DNA from: Mucilaginibacter sp.
GTDB taxonomy: Bacteria; Bacteroidota; Bacteroidia; Sphingobacteriales; Sphingobacteriaceae
Length of the DNA: 64,000 bases
NCBI GenBank assembly: GCA_025352225.1
Contig: JANXTT010000009.1
Location: 1-64,000, forward strand
Direction of reading: 5' to 3'
Shown here: in pieces, positions 7,355 to 15,928 of the stretch
Layout of the letters: each line of letters opens with the position of its first letter
How positions within the stretch are numbered: position 1 is the first letter of the stretch
Program-made: the position numbers and the translations under genes
Notes under the pieces: model-generated
Databases searched by the model: none
The model's input: only the letters and a program-made list of their open reading frames with translations
Told to the model about the DNA's origin: nothing

Positions 7355-9463
7355 CTATATCACTGGGTCAATCCAATTACCATCCACTTTAATGATGGCG
7401 ATCAATTCGTCCAGCGCGTTAACGGCACTTAGGTTTTTCTGCACTACTTCTTTACCACGGTAAAGCGTGATCTTATCCGGGCCGGCACCTACGTAGCCAT
7501 AATCAGCATCGGCCATTTCGCCGGGCCCATTTACTATACAGCCCATAATGCCAATTTTTAACCCCTTTAGGTGACTGGTTCTGCTGCGGATCATCTGGGT
7601 GGTTTCCTGCAGGTCAAACAACGTTCGGCCACAGCTTGGGCACGATATATATTCGGTTTTTGATATGCGGGAGCGGGTGGCCTGCAGTATGCCAAACGCC
7701 GTTGAAGTAAGCGTATTTGAAGGCAAAGACGGTGCATCTATCCAAATACCATCGCCAAAGCCATCAATCAACAGCGCGCCAATATCTGTAGCGGCGTAAA
7801 GCTGCAGTTTTGATATGGGTTCTTCAGAACTGGTATTATCCCCATATTTACCCAGGTCGAATTCGCTTGCGGGATAAGAGCGTTTGATGATAACAGGAAT
7901 ATCCAAGCCTAATTCGTCCAGTTTGAAAAAGAAATCCCGCTGATCTGACATGCCATTTACAACATCAGTTTCTACAATAAACACCAGCGTTCTATCTGGA
8001 GCAAGTAAACCAAAACTCTCAGATCCCAGATCATTCGTTTGTATCCTGATCAGGTTTAATGCTTGATCGCGTTCGTTAACTGTTATGTATTCATTTAATG
8101 TATAAACCGGGTGGCAATTGGTTTTATTGGTCAGCTTTGTCCAGGTTTGGTAATTATAAAGTTGCTTTAAATTACCGGGTAAATTAAAAGAAGGCAAAGC
8201 ATCGGCCAGGTAAACAAAATCAACCGATTGCTCGGCCATATTATATTTGTCGAGCAAGGGCGCGTATAAGTATCCTGCATCATTCAATACTGATGGGTCT
8301 TTCAGATTTTTAGCCGACAAATCTATTACTACCCTCGGTACCATATGCCCACCAATAAAGGCATTGGCCTCATAAGTGTGGCGACGTTGATATTGAAGTT
8401 GCGGGCTTTGGGTTGCGAGTTGCGAGTTGTGGGTTGTGGGTTGTGGGTTGTGGGTTGTGGGTTGTGGGGTATTTGGTTGCGAGTTGTGGGTTCTGGGTTG
8501 TGGGGTATATAGTAACGTTTCAACTTCTAACCTTTTAGCTTTTAACTTTTCACTTCTTAAAAAATAGCGATTCACCAGGGCTATAGCTACAGGAACCTCG
8601 TATTCGGGCTCTTCGGTGAGGGAAACGCGCACGGTATCGCCAAGGCCATCCTCCAGCAAAGTACCAATACCCACTGCTGATTTGATACGGCCATCTTCGC
8701 CATCGCCGGCTTCGGTTACGCCGAGGTGCAGGGGGTAATTCATCCCTTCGGCAACCATAGTTTCAACCAGCATACGGTAGGCTTGCACCATTACCTGCGG
8801 ATTGCTGGATTTCATGGAGATAACCAGGTTGTAATAGTTCATGTCCTCGCACATGCGTATAAACTCCATTGCCGATTCCACCATACCGCGCGGGGTATCG
8901 CCGTATTGGCTCATTATCCTGTCGGACAGCGAACCGTGGTTGGTACCGATCCGCATGGCAGTACCATACTCCTTACACACTTTTACCAGGGGAGCAAACT
9001 TTTTGTAGATCCGGTCAAGCTCGGCCTGGTATGCTGATGGGGTATATTCTAGCTGGTCAAATTTCTTTTTATCCGCATAATTGCCCGGGTTGATCCTAAC
9101 TTTTTCAACAATACGGGCAGCTACCTCGGCGGCATTTGGGGTAAAATGTATATCGGCCACTAAAGGTACATTACAACCCCTGCGTTTCAATTCATTTTTA
9201 ATTTCGAGTAAATTTTGGGCTTCCCTAATACTAGGAGCCGTAATGCGTACATACTCACAACCGGCATTAACCATACGGATAGATTGCTCCACCGTCCCCA
9301 TAGTATCCATGGTGTTGGTGGTTGTCATGCTTTGGATACGGATGGGGTTATTGCGCCCCATAGGTACATCGCCAATTGTTACCTCGCGGGTTACAAAACG
9401 TGAATATTGTGTTAATGAGTTACAGTACCGGCCTTTTAACGCCTTTATCGTTTCAACATCCAT
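7355..9463 (-). CDS. ispG: 4-hydroxy-3-methylbut-2-en-1-yl diphosphate synthase (IspG/GcpE), long form with repeat insertion
   Basis: The 702-residue enzyme reduces methylerythritol cyclodiphosphate to HMBPP in the MEP isoprenoid pathway. The N-terminal TIM barrel starts near residue 20 (VTIGDVPMGRNNPIRIQSMTTTNT). The C-terminal iron-sulfur domain has CPSCGRTLFDLQ and GIMGCIVNGPGEMADADYG. A middle domain, roughly residues 365-590, marks the long Bacteroidota/plant-type form. Residues of about 320-350 are low-complexity PQPTTHN-type repeats encoded by a heptanucleotide array at 8413-8504, inserted in the linker between barrel and middle domain. The reading frame is intact across it, so the gene appears functional. 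Confidence 0.95.
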   Translation of the reverse strand: MDVETIKALKGRYCNSLTQYSRFVTREVTIGDVPMGRNNPIRIQSMTTTNTMDTMGTVEQSIRMVNAGCEYVRITAPSIREAQNLLEIKNELKRRGCNVPLVADIHFTPNAAEVAARIVEKVRINPGNYADKKKFDQLEYTPSAYQAELDRIYKKFAPLVKVCKEYGTAMRIGTNHGSLSDRIMSQYGDTPRGMVESAMEFIRMCEDMNYYNLVISMKSSNPQVMVQAYRMLVETMVAEGMNYPLHLGVTEAGDGEDGRIKSAVGIGTLLEDGLGDTVRVSLTEEPEYEVPVAIALVNRYFLRSEKLKAKRLEVETLLYTPQPRTHNSQPNTPQPTTHNPQPTTHNSQLATQSPQLQYQRRHTYEANAFIGGHMVPRVVIDLSAKNLKDPSVLNDAGYLYAPLLDKYNMAEQSVDFVYLADALPSFNLPGNLKQLYNYQTWTKLTNKTNCHPVYTLNEYITVNERDQALNLIRIQTNDLGSESFGLLAPDRTLVFIVETDVVNGMSDQRDFFFKLDELGLDIPVIIKRSYPASEFDLGKYGDNTSSEEPISKLQLYAATDIGALLIDGFGDGIWIDAPSLPSNTLTSTAFGILQATRSRISKTEYISCPSCGRTLFDLQETTQMIRSRTSHLKGLKIGIMGCIVNGPGEMADADYGYVGAGPDKITLYRGKEVVQKNLSAVNALDELIAIIKVDGNWIDPVI
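8413..8504. repeat. Heptanucleotide tandem array inside ispG
   Basis: On the plus strand two TTGCGAG units (8413-8426) are followed by six perfect TTGTGGG units (8427-8468). After an 8-base break come TTGCGAG, TTGTGGG, TTCTGGG and TTGTGGG (8477-8504). Read on the minus strand, 21 nt (three heptamers) encode one PQPTTHN heptapeptide. All reading frames through the array are open. Confidence 0.95.
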
Positions 9464-9528
9464 AGTACAAAAATAGGCAATCTATCCATTTTATTGGTTT
9501 ACCCGCTGTAAAGTTTATTTTAAGAAAT

Positions 9529-10155
9529 CTATTTGTTTTTGCTCACCACAAAACATCTGGAAATCTGATCGTGCATGGCCTGGTGGCGTTCGGTCCAAAA
9601 CATGGAAACGTAGCCGATATAGAATATAAGCTCGTTAATTATTTTGGCAAAGTTGCGGCCCAATGCTTGTTTAAAAGTTAAGCTATACCCTAACTCGTCT
9701 ACAACGGCTAACCCAAATACGGTTTTACCTATTGAACCCATAAATTTGGTTGATTCAAATATAGAATTGTAAAGCGTAATGACTAAAATTGTTCCTAACT
9801 TAAAAACGCCTAACCTTACCTGATTGGTTTTTAAACTTTCAATGTATACTGGTGTGAGATACAGGGGGAAAAACAAAATCCCAATAATGGATAAAACAAA
9901 TCCCAGAATAGCGACATCAATTATAAATGCGCCCAGCCGGTGAAAATAAGTAACCGTGTTAAGCGGAGTTGGATAATAAATACCTTCGCTCTTAAAATAC
10001 GAATTAAACTCGGGCATAGTATATGCAGGGGTACCCTGGTTGTGTAAAGGCAGTAAAACCAAATCATCCGGTTCCAGGGGCTTGTCCTGCAACTCCTGAA
10101 CGGTAAATGGACCCAGCTTTTTACCCTCTTCTAAAATATAATACTCACTAACCAT
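9529..10155 (-). CDS. RDD-family membrane protein with N-terminal GYF-like domain
   Basis: In the 208-residue protein, residues 1-50 (YYILEEGKKLGPFTVQEL) match the GYF_2-type domain often found at the cytosolic N-terminus of Bacteroidota membrane proteins. Residues from about 68 are an RDD domain: YFHRLGAFIIDVAILGF, then three to four membrane helices and the conserved SIGKTVFGLAVVD and LGRNFAKIINELIFYIGY. The function of RDD proteins is not settled; some affect ion or osmolyte transport. It stands alone between ispG and a hypothetical gene on the same strand. Confidence 0.8.
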   Translation of the reverse strand: MVSEYYILEEGKKLGPFTVQELQDKPLEPDDLVLLPLHNQGTPAYTMPEFNSYFKSEGIYYPTPLNTVTYFHRLGAFIIDVAILGFVLSIIGILFFPLYLTPVYIESLKTNQVRLGVFKLGTILVITLYNSIFESTKFMGSIGKTVFGLAVVDELGYSLTFKQALGRNFAKIINELIFYIGYVSMFWTERHQAMHDQISRCFVVSKNK

Positions 10156-10229
10156 ACATGCTTAAATACGAGAGTATAAAAGTAAGGGTTTTGTTTTAAA
10201 GGATGGGTGCATTATAAAAATACCTGCAA

Positions 10230-10532
10230 CTATGATAAAGCAAATGCTACAATCTCTTTAATATCATCCAACTGCAGGTCACTTTCGCCTTCATAGCGCC
10301 ATTCTTTATGGTCGTCAATAATAATTTTGCCTAGTTCAATAGGGCCTGTATGTTCTATCCAAACCCCGTCTTCTAACCGGCCAGTTTCTAAAAGTTCAAA
10401 TATTTCGTTTGGTTGCCACGATTCTTTATGATCCTGAAAAAAGAGCGGCGTGATTAACAGCTCACGTTCCGCGTTTTCTGACTTAATTTTAAAAGCTTTG
10501 CTTATCGTTAACATTGTTATAGGGTTTTGCAT
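10230..10532 (-). CDS. Hypothetical 100-residue acidic protein
   Basis: I do not recognise this protein. It is acidic and soluble-looking, with no signal peptide or membrane segment. It contains ELLITPLFFQDHKESWQPNEIFELLE followed by a probable beta-strand region (GVWIEHTGPIELGKIIIDDHKEWRY) and a C-terminal helix. It lies 75 bp upstream of the RDD gene and 50 bp downstream of the LiaF-like gene, all on the minus strand. Codon usage resembles the neighbours, so the ORF is probably real. Confidence 0.55.
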   Translation of the reverse strand: MQNPITMLTISKAFKIKSENAERELLITPLFFQDHKESWQPNEIFELLETGRLEDGVWIEHTGPIELGKIIIDDHKEWRYEGESDLQLDDIKEIVAFALS

Positions 10533-10581
10533 TGTACTACAACCAATTTAAAACTTTGTTTTACCCGGCCCATGCAAGTAT

Positions 10582-11562
10582 TTAATATCGGCTTACCTTA
10601 AAATCAGAAATGCCACCTTCCAAATGGATGTACATTTTATAAGGTGCCTTATCAAAATTGGGGGTAGCATACTCATTGTCGCCTTGATTTTGAAATCCGT
10701 CAAATGATTTAGACGATAGGCCAGTATCTGTTATGATATGGCAGGCCGCATTTTGTGGTATACTAATAGTTACCGATGAAGCTCCTGTAGAAACCTCAAT
10801 ATTGGTATTTACCAAAGGTTGCCCCATTTTTATATGGAACGATGCCGCCCCACCGTCCATTTTTAATTTTTTTATCTTAAGGTTTGAAAGGTCAAAATCT
10901 ATTTTAGCGGCACCTGCGGCTAAATTGATCTCCCATTGCGGGTTGGTGTTGAGCTTAATATCGGCATGGTTTGATTTATTATTAAATTGAAACGGGAACC
11001 TATTATGATTATTCATGCTAAAATCGAGCACTTCTGTGGTTCCGTCCATGCTTTTGCTCAACGTATACCTATTTTTGTATTCCTTGGTTTCGGCCTCAAA
11101 AAGTTGATTGGTAATACCGTTTAAATTATAAGTTGTGGCGCCGCCGCTGATATTTAAACGTGCTGATTGTGTTGCGGCGTTATATGGCGAGGTATAAACT
11201 CCGTTACCTTCTACTTTGATGATAGAATCTCTGTGGAGCGTATCACTATTATTATCGGTATAGTCACTATCATCCATGTCATAATGATTATCAAAGCCCA
11301 GGTTCCAATTTTTAGCGGATTGATAGGTAAATGTACCGAACAGTATAACCAAACCAACCACCAGCGCTATAATTTTAAAAAAAGTAGCCCAGCCCGAACG
11401 GCTTTGCGAAAACACCAGATTTACACCTGCTAAAATCAATAAAACCGGCCATAGGTGGGCTACGTTTACCCAATTGAGGTGTAGAACCCCTAACTTCTCC
11501 AATAAAATTGCTGTTCCTATGATAACCAGGATAGTACCTGGTATTAGTTTATCGTTTCTCAT
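10582..11562 (-). CDS. LiaI/LiaF-type membrane protein with toast-rack-like C-terminal domain
   Basis: The 326-residue protein opens with a LiaI/LiaF-like membrane region (residues 5-80: LIPGTILVIIGTAILLEKLGVL, then LWPVLLILAGVNLVF and one more helix). A low-complexity Asp/Asn linker follows (YDMDDSDYTDNNSD). Residues from about 130 form a beta-rich repeat region (LNISGGATTYNL, INLAAGAAKIDFDLSNL, KMDGGAASFHIKMG, EVSTGASSVTISIP) typical of toast-rack/DUF2154 adhesin-like folds. Such proteins take part in envelope-stress sensing. It starts 2 bp after the PspC gene, so the two are surely co-translated. Confidence 0.75.
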   Translation of the reverse strand: MRNDKLIPGTILVIIGTAILLEKLGVLHLNWVNVAHLWPVLLILAGVNLVFSQSRSGWATFFKIIALVVGLVILFGTFTYQSAKNWNLGFDNHYDMDDSDYTDNNSDTLHRDSIIKVEGNGVYTSPYNAATQSARLNISGGATTYNLNGITNQLFEAETKEYKNRYTLSKSMDGTTEVLDFSMNNHNRFPFQFNNKSNHADIKLNTNPQWEINLAAGAAKIDFDLSNLKIKKLKMDGGAASFHIKMGQPLVNTNIEVSTGASSVTISIPQNAACHIITDTGLSSKSFDGFQNQGDNEYATPNFDKAPYKMYIHLEGGISDFKVSRY

Positions 11563-11564
11563 AA

Positions 11565-12050
11565 TTACAATGTTTCGGCGTTATCAGTTGATGTTTCTGT
11601 GTTATTTACATTATTTGCCGGTTTTTCAGTAACGTTATTACCTTTCCAGAACCCAACCATCAAAACTAATCCTATTATTATCAACGCAGCGGGCCAAAAC
11701 TTCTCTATATCAAAATTGGGTATAAGTTGAAACTGATCTAACAAAAAATAAAAACCAAACAATATAAAAACCAGGCCTATGATAAGCCTTGGGGTTGATA
11801 CCGGTTTTTTAGCTGGCAAAAGCGGGGCTGCCTGCATGGAAGAAAACTCGACTAGTGGGTTAATATTTGTTTGAGGCGTAAGCACAATCCATAAAATAAC
11901 GTATAAAAGCCCCCCGCCGCCTTTCATTATCAGGGTTATTATAAAAATTACACGTACCAGTGTAACATCTATATTAAAATAATCTGCTAAGCCGGCACAA
12001 ACCCCTCCTATTATTTTACGATCAACATCGCGATGTAATTTGTGTTCCAT
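11565..12050 (-). CDS. PspC-domain envelope-stress membrane protein
   Basis: In the 161-residue protein, residues 4-60 are a PspC domain (HRDVDRKIIGGVCAGLADYFNID, then a membrane helix ending LLYVILWIVLTP). Two more helices near residues 86-104 and 113-132 resemble LiaI/LiaF membrane regions (RLIIGLVFILFGFYFLLDQF). PspC proteins report membrane damage in the phage-shock response of other bacteria; no PspA or PspF homologue is seen here. It is the middle gene of a tight minus-strand operon: SDR, this gene, LiaF-like. Confidence 0.85.
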   Translation of the reverse strand: MEHKLHRDVDRKIIGGVCAGLADYFNIDVTLVRVIFIITLIMKGGGGLLYVILWIVLTPQTNINPLVEFSSMQAAPLLPAKKPVSTPRLIIGLVFILFGFYFLLDQFQLIPNFDIEKFWPAALIIIGLVLMVGFWKGNNVTEKPANNVNNTETSTDNAETL

Positions 12051-12071
12051 AATTTAATTTTTAATGGTTAA

Positions 12072-12776
12072 TTATACCTGGCCCGAAAAAGGTTTAATGA
12101 TAATCTCATCAACGTTTGCACCTGCACTCATTTTATAGGCACAAATTATTGCCGCTGAAATATCATTTGGTAATACAAAGCTATCTGTTGGTAAAATTGT
12201 ACCCTTCCACGAATCAGTTAATGTTGATCCGGGCAAAATGGTTGTTACTTTCACCCCATACGCTTGCATTTCGAGCCGCATTATATTACTTAGACCCAAC
12301 TGTGCGTACTTTGTTACAGTATAAGTGCCGGCTTCTGTAACAGGCGCAATGGCCGCTACAGAGCATATGTTAAAGATATGCCCGTAGCCTGCCGCCATCA
12401 TGGTTTTACCAAAATAGCGGTATAGCTCGTATGATGGCATTACGTTGGTATTGATCAGTTTTTCAAAAACATCATCATCATCATCCAATATGCTCGAATA
12501 TTCATATAACCCTACGTTATTTACAATTATACTTATGGGCCCTAACTCCTGTTCGGCAAAACCGGCAAACGCTCTAACATCATCTTTCACACTACAATCT
12601 GTAGCACGTATTAAAACTGTTATTGCGGGGCTAAGTGTTTTTATTTCGTCGCGCAGCGCCAATAAATCGTTATGGCTTCGCGCGCATAAAGCAAGGTTTA
12701 ATCCTTCTGCCGCAAAAGCCAGGCTTATAGCGCGCCCTATCCCTTTTGTTGCGCCTGTTATAATAACATTCTTCAT
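12072..12776 (-). CDS. Short-chain dehydrogenase/reductase
   Basis: The 234-residue classical SDR has the cofactor motif TGATKGIG (residues 7-14), NNVG near 86-89, and the catalytic set S139, Y152 and K156 (YTVTK). The lack of an acidic residue after the second strand and the CARSHNDL segment suggest an NADP(H) preference, but the substrate is unknown. It resembles 3-oxoacyl-ACP-reductase-like enzymes without being assignable to fatty-acid synthesis. It is 21 bp upstream of the PspC gene on the same strand, so it probably heads that operon. Confidence 0.85.
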   Translation of the reverse strand: MKNVIITGATKGIGRAISLAFAAEGLNLALCARSHNDLLALRDEIKTLSPAITVLIRATDCSVKDDVRAFAGFAEQELGPISIIVNNVGLYEYSSILDDDDDVFEKLINTNVMPSYELYRYFGKTMMAAGYGHIFNICSVAAIAPVTEAGTYTVTKYAQLGLSNIMRLEMQAYGVKVTTILPGSTLTDSWKGTILPTDSFVLPNDISAAIICAYKMSAGANVDEIIIKPFSGQV

Positions 12777-12865
12777 GTTTTAAAAATAAGTATTAAAAAG
12801 CAATGTTAACCATATAGGTGGTAACATTCAAAAATCGTATTTTTACCCGCAATCAACTTTTGAAA

Positions 12866-13597
12866 ATGCTATACCACCTGGGACGATATATATTGCTAAT
12901 GCGGCTAAGTTTTAAAAAGCCCGAAAAATTTAGTGTTTACTGGGCCGAGGTAATGCGCGAAATGGTTTCTATCGGATTAGGTTCGTTAGGTATTATAGCC
13001 ATCATATCGGTGTTTATAGGCGCGGTAGCTACTATCCAAACGGCTTTCCAGCTGGTAAGTGACATTATACCCAAAACGATTGTAGGTACCATTACCCGCG
13101 ATTCAACCATACTTGAATTTAGCCCCACCATATCAGCTTTGGTGTTGGCCGGGCGTGTGGGCTCGAGCATAGCCTCGCAAATTGGCACCATGCGGGTAAC
13201 GGAGCAAATTGATGCTTTGGAAATAATGGGGGTAAATGCGCCGGGGTATTTAATATCGCCGAAAATTATTTCGGGTGTGATTATGATCCCCATGTTAACC
13301 ATCATATCCATTAGCCTGGGCCTGGTAGGTGGGTATATTGCATGCGCGGCATCTAGTGAAGTATCAACTGCCGATTATATTTCGGGGTTAACAGATGGCT
13401 TTAAAGTAATTATACTCCAGGTTAGTTTGGTAAAATCATTCTTTTTTGGCTTTATCATCACTTCTATATGTGCATATCAGGGGTTTTACACGGCAGGTGG
13501 CGCACTTGAAGTGGGGCAGGCCGCTACGCGTGGTGTTGTTTTTAGCTGTATAATGATTTTATTTGCCGACTTAGTTATTTCGCGTTTAATGCTATGA
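12866..13597 (+). CDS. mlaE: MlaE-type ABC transporter permease
   Basis: The product of about 243 residues is an inner-membrane permease of the Mla/MCE phospholipid-transport family. Family hallmarks are the TIQTAFQL segment, ALVLAGRVGSSIASQIGTMRVTEQIDALEIMG and the C-terminal YTAGGALEVGQAATRGVVFS. A GTG start at 12818 would add 16 residues. The ATG at 12866 is preferred because it gives the usual family N-terminus (MLYHLGRYILLMRLSF) and because the upstream stretch looks like promoter sequence. The stop codon overlaps the start of the ATPase gene by 4 bp, so the two are translationally coupled. Confidence 0.9.
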   Translation: MLYHLGRYILLMRLSFKKPEKFSVYWAEVMREMVSIGLGSLGIIAIISVFIGAVATIQTAFQLVSDIIPKTIVGTITRDSTILEFSPTISALVLAGRVGSSIASQIGTMRVTEQIDALEIMGVNAPGYLISPKIISGVIMIPMLTIISISLGLVGGYIACAASSEVSTADYISGLTDGFKVIILQVSLVKSFFFGFIITSICAYQGFYTAGGALEVGQAATRGVVFSCIMILFADLVISRLML

Positions 13598-14346
13598 TAG
13601 AAACGATAAACATCCATAAAGCTTTTGGCGAAAACAAAGTTCTGAATGGCATTAGCGCACAATTAAAGCCGGGTTATAATAACCTTATTATTGGTGGCTC
13701 TGGTTCGGGCAAAACTACTTTACTTAAGTGTATTGTTGGCCTGCATGAGCCTACTGAGGGCGAAGTAATATATAACGGAGAAAATTTTACACAAATGAAT
13801 TTTGTGGAGCGGGTGCCTATCCGTAAACAAATAGGTATGTTGTTTCAAAGTTCGGCCTTGTTTGACTCGATGACCGTTCAGGATAATATTATATTCCCAT
13901 TAAATTTATTTACAGAAATGCCCCGGGCCGAGAAGATTGACCGCGCTAACTTTTGCCTGGAAAGGGTGAACCTGGCAGGCAAAAACAAGCTTTACCCATC
14001 GGAACTTTCCGGCGGGATGAAAAAACGGGTAGGTATTGCCCGCGCTATATCCATGCAGCCTAAATACTTGTTTGTTGATGAGCCCAACTCGGGCCTCGAC
14101 CCAAAAACATCCATCCTTATAGATGAATTGATAGCCGAAATTACACAAGAATACCAAACTACTACTGTTGTAGTAACCCACGATATGAACTCGGTGATGG
14201 GTATTGGCGATCATATCATATTTTTAAACGACGGTTTGAAATGGTGGGAAGGCTCTAACAAAGAAATTGCCCATACTAATAATAAAGAACTGAACGAATT
14301 TGTATTTGCCAGCAAGTTTATGCAGGCTGCGAGGGATAAGTTATAG
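13594..14346 (+). CDS. mlaF: MlaF-type ABC transporter ATP-binding protein
   Basis: The 250-residue ATPase has Walker A GGSGSGKT (residues 34-41), Q-loop GMLFQSSALFD, signature LSGGMKKRVGIARAI, Walker B YLFVDEPNSGLD and switch His in VVVTHDMN. It pairs with the overlapping MlaE permease to power lipid movement between the inner membrane and a periplasmic MCE carrier. No MCE (MlaD) gene follows: the next gene is convergent. The carrier must therefore be encoded elsewhere. Confidence 0.93.
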   Translation: MIETINIHKAFGENKVLNGISAQLKPGYNNLIIGGSGSGKTTLLKCIVGLHEPTEGEVIYNGENFTQMNFVERVPIRKQIGMLFQSSALFDSMTVQDNIIFPLNLFTEMPRAEKIDRANFCLERVNLAGKNKLYPSELSGGMKKRVGIARAISMQPKYLFVDEPNSGLDPKTSILIDELIAEITQEYQTTTVVVTHDMNSVMGIGDHIIFLNDGLKWWEGSNKEIAHTNNKELNEFVFASKFMQAARDKL

Positions 14347-14615
14347 TTGCTTTAGCGAAAGTTTAGGATCGATTATATTGATGGATGCAAAATACTGAGA
14401 CAATTATTTGGATAGTTTTTTGTATATTTAAGTTTGTATTAAGTAGTGAAATTTTGAAAAACGTGCCTGATACAAAACTGAAAAATACCCACAAATACCC
14501 ATGTCCATTGAAAAAAAATACTTCATACCTGATACTTGATACTAATTAAAAACACCCATTTTCACCCATGTCCTTCCGCAAAATGTTCCCAATTACTTAT
14601 TAGCGTACCCAAATA
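14347..14615. repeat. Convergent intergenic region with short degenerate repeats
   Basis: There is no gene in these 269 bp between mlaF and the M16 pair. The segment near 14486-14580 repeats CCTGATAC/TTGATAC-like and ACCCATGTCC units (the last near 14499-14508 and 14566-14575) on a poly-A-rich background. No terminator hairpin with a clear U-tract was found. The repeats resemble, without matching, the other short repeat families in the window. Confidence 0.4.
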
Positions 14616-15920
14616 TTACCTGACGCCCATATTAAATGCACTATCGGCTTCTTTGGCCAGATTTTCATCGCCTAGATAGCTCCAGCGCACACCGGTTATA
14701 TATTTGTTAAGGGCTTTGTAGATCTGATCGGGTGTAACCTCTTCCAACCTGTCGGGTAATTCTTCAAATAGTCGCCAATCGCCCAAAATTTCTGCAGAGC
14801 CCAAATTGCCGGTAATAGCGTTTGATGCCTGTTGTTTGATATAGTTGGAAGTGATATAACCGCTTTTTAACTCTTTTAAACCCGACGATAATAAACGTTG
14901 ATTTTTTGCGCGGTTCAATTGCGTCATCATCACAGTTATCGCTTCCTTTGGCGATGTCGTACTAACTTCCATTATCGCATATGGCATCTGGTTACGTTCT
15001 GTATGGGCACCGGGGTCATAAGAAAGATTACGTTTTACGCGTATTTCTGAATATAAAGAACCGCTCAAGGCAGAAATCCCCATTCGGTACGGCAAATAAT
15101 CCGGACTAGACATTACAGGCGCATTAACTATAGCCCTGATATAGTTAGTTGCTAACGCCCGGTTTTCCACAGCCACTTTATTGTCGTTCCACACCGGAGT
15201 ATTATAGTTCACTGCCTTATAAGGTTTTAAGGGTAATGAAGCAAACGATGAAGTTATCTTTTCAATGAGTTCTTCTTTTGATATTTTACCGGCCACCACA
15301 ATAAACATGCGGTTTTTATTTAACAGCTCATGGTAATATTCTTTTAACATATTGGGAGTTATGGCTGTTAAAGTTTGCTCTGTTCCGTCAGGATCGATTT
15401 CGTAGGGAGTTCCTTTAAATGCGTTCTCCAGTAATAAATGATCGGCACGTTTGTCAGGGTCTGATTCCCGCTCTTTGACATTATTAATGACCTTAGTTTT
15501 AAGCAGCTCTACCTCATTGGCATCAAAAACGGGGTTCATAACCGCTTCGGCAAATAATCCCCATCCCTGGTTAATATATTTAGAGATACATACCATATCA
15601 ATATTTGCGTAATCATATTCTGCCCCTCCACCTATTTCAATTCCGTACTGATCGGCAATATCTTTAAATAAGTTAGCATCGTACTTTTTGGTTCCGCATT
15701 CCGTCGCAGCTCCTATGGCCAGTTGTTCTATACCAGCTTTTTCTGGCGTATAATTAGTTACGCCACCTCTAAAGTACATCCTTACACTAATAATATCCTT
15801 AAGTGTAGGCCTGTAAATAACTTTTATACCAGCTACATCAAAAGATGTGGTTGGCGATTGGGCAAACATCGTATTAAATGCCGCCAGTATGGAAAATACG
15901 GTTAATAAAAAACGCTTCAT
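14616..15920 (-). CDS. M16-family peptidase subunit lacking the zinc motif
   Basis: The 434-residue protein begins with a signal peptide (MKRFLLTVFSILAAFNTMFAQ) and has the M16 fold, including the late NPVFDANEVELLKTKVINNVKERESDPDKRADHLLLENAF segment. Where active members have HxxEH it reads AGIEQLAIGAATECG, so it cannot bind catalytic zinc and should be the inactive partner of a heterodimer. It starts 8 bp after the stop of the active M16 gene, which fits a paired periplasmic protease. The substrate is unknown. Confidence 0.9.
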   Translation of the reverse strand: MKRFLLTVFSILAAFNTMFAQSPTTSFDVAGIKVIYRPTLKDIISVRMYFRGGVTNYTPEKAGIEQLAIGAATECGTKKYDANLFKDIADQYGIEIGGGAEYDYANIDMVCISKYINQGWGLFAEAVMNPVFDANEVELLKTKVINNVKERESDPDKRADHLLLENAFKGTPYEIDPDGTEQTLTAITPNMLKEYYHELLNKNRMFIVVAGKISKEELIEKITSSFASLPLKPYKAVNYNTPVWNDNKVAVENRALATNYIRAIVNAPVMSSPDYLPYRMGISALSGSLYSEIRVKRNLSYDPGAHTERNQMPYAIMEVSTTSPKEAITVMMTQLNRAKNQRLLSSGLKELKSGYITSNYIKQQASNAITGNLGSAEILGDWRLFEELPDRLEEVTPDQIYKALNKYITGVRWSYLGDENLAKEADSAFNMGVR

Positions 15921-15928
15921 TTCAAAAA

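Noticed and set aside
8329-8523. A minus-strand ORF in another frame through the ispG repeat array
   Set aside because: Heptamer repeats are open in all frames. The ispG frame has the conserved flanks.
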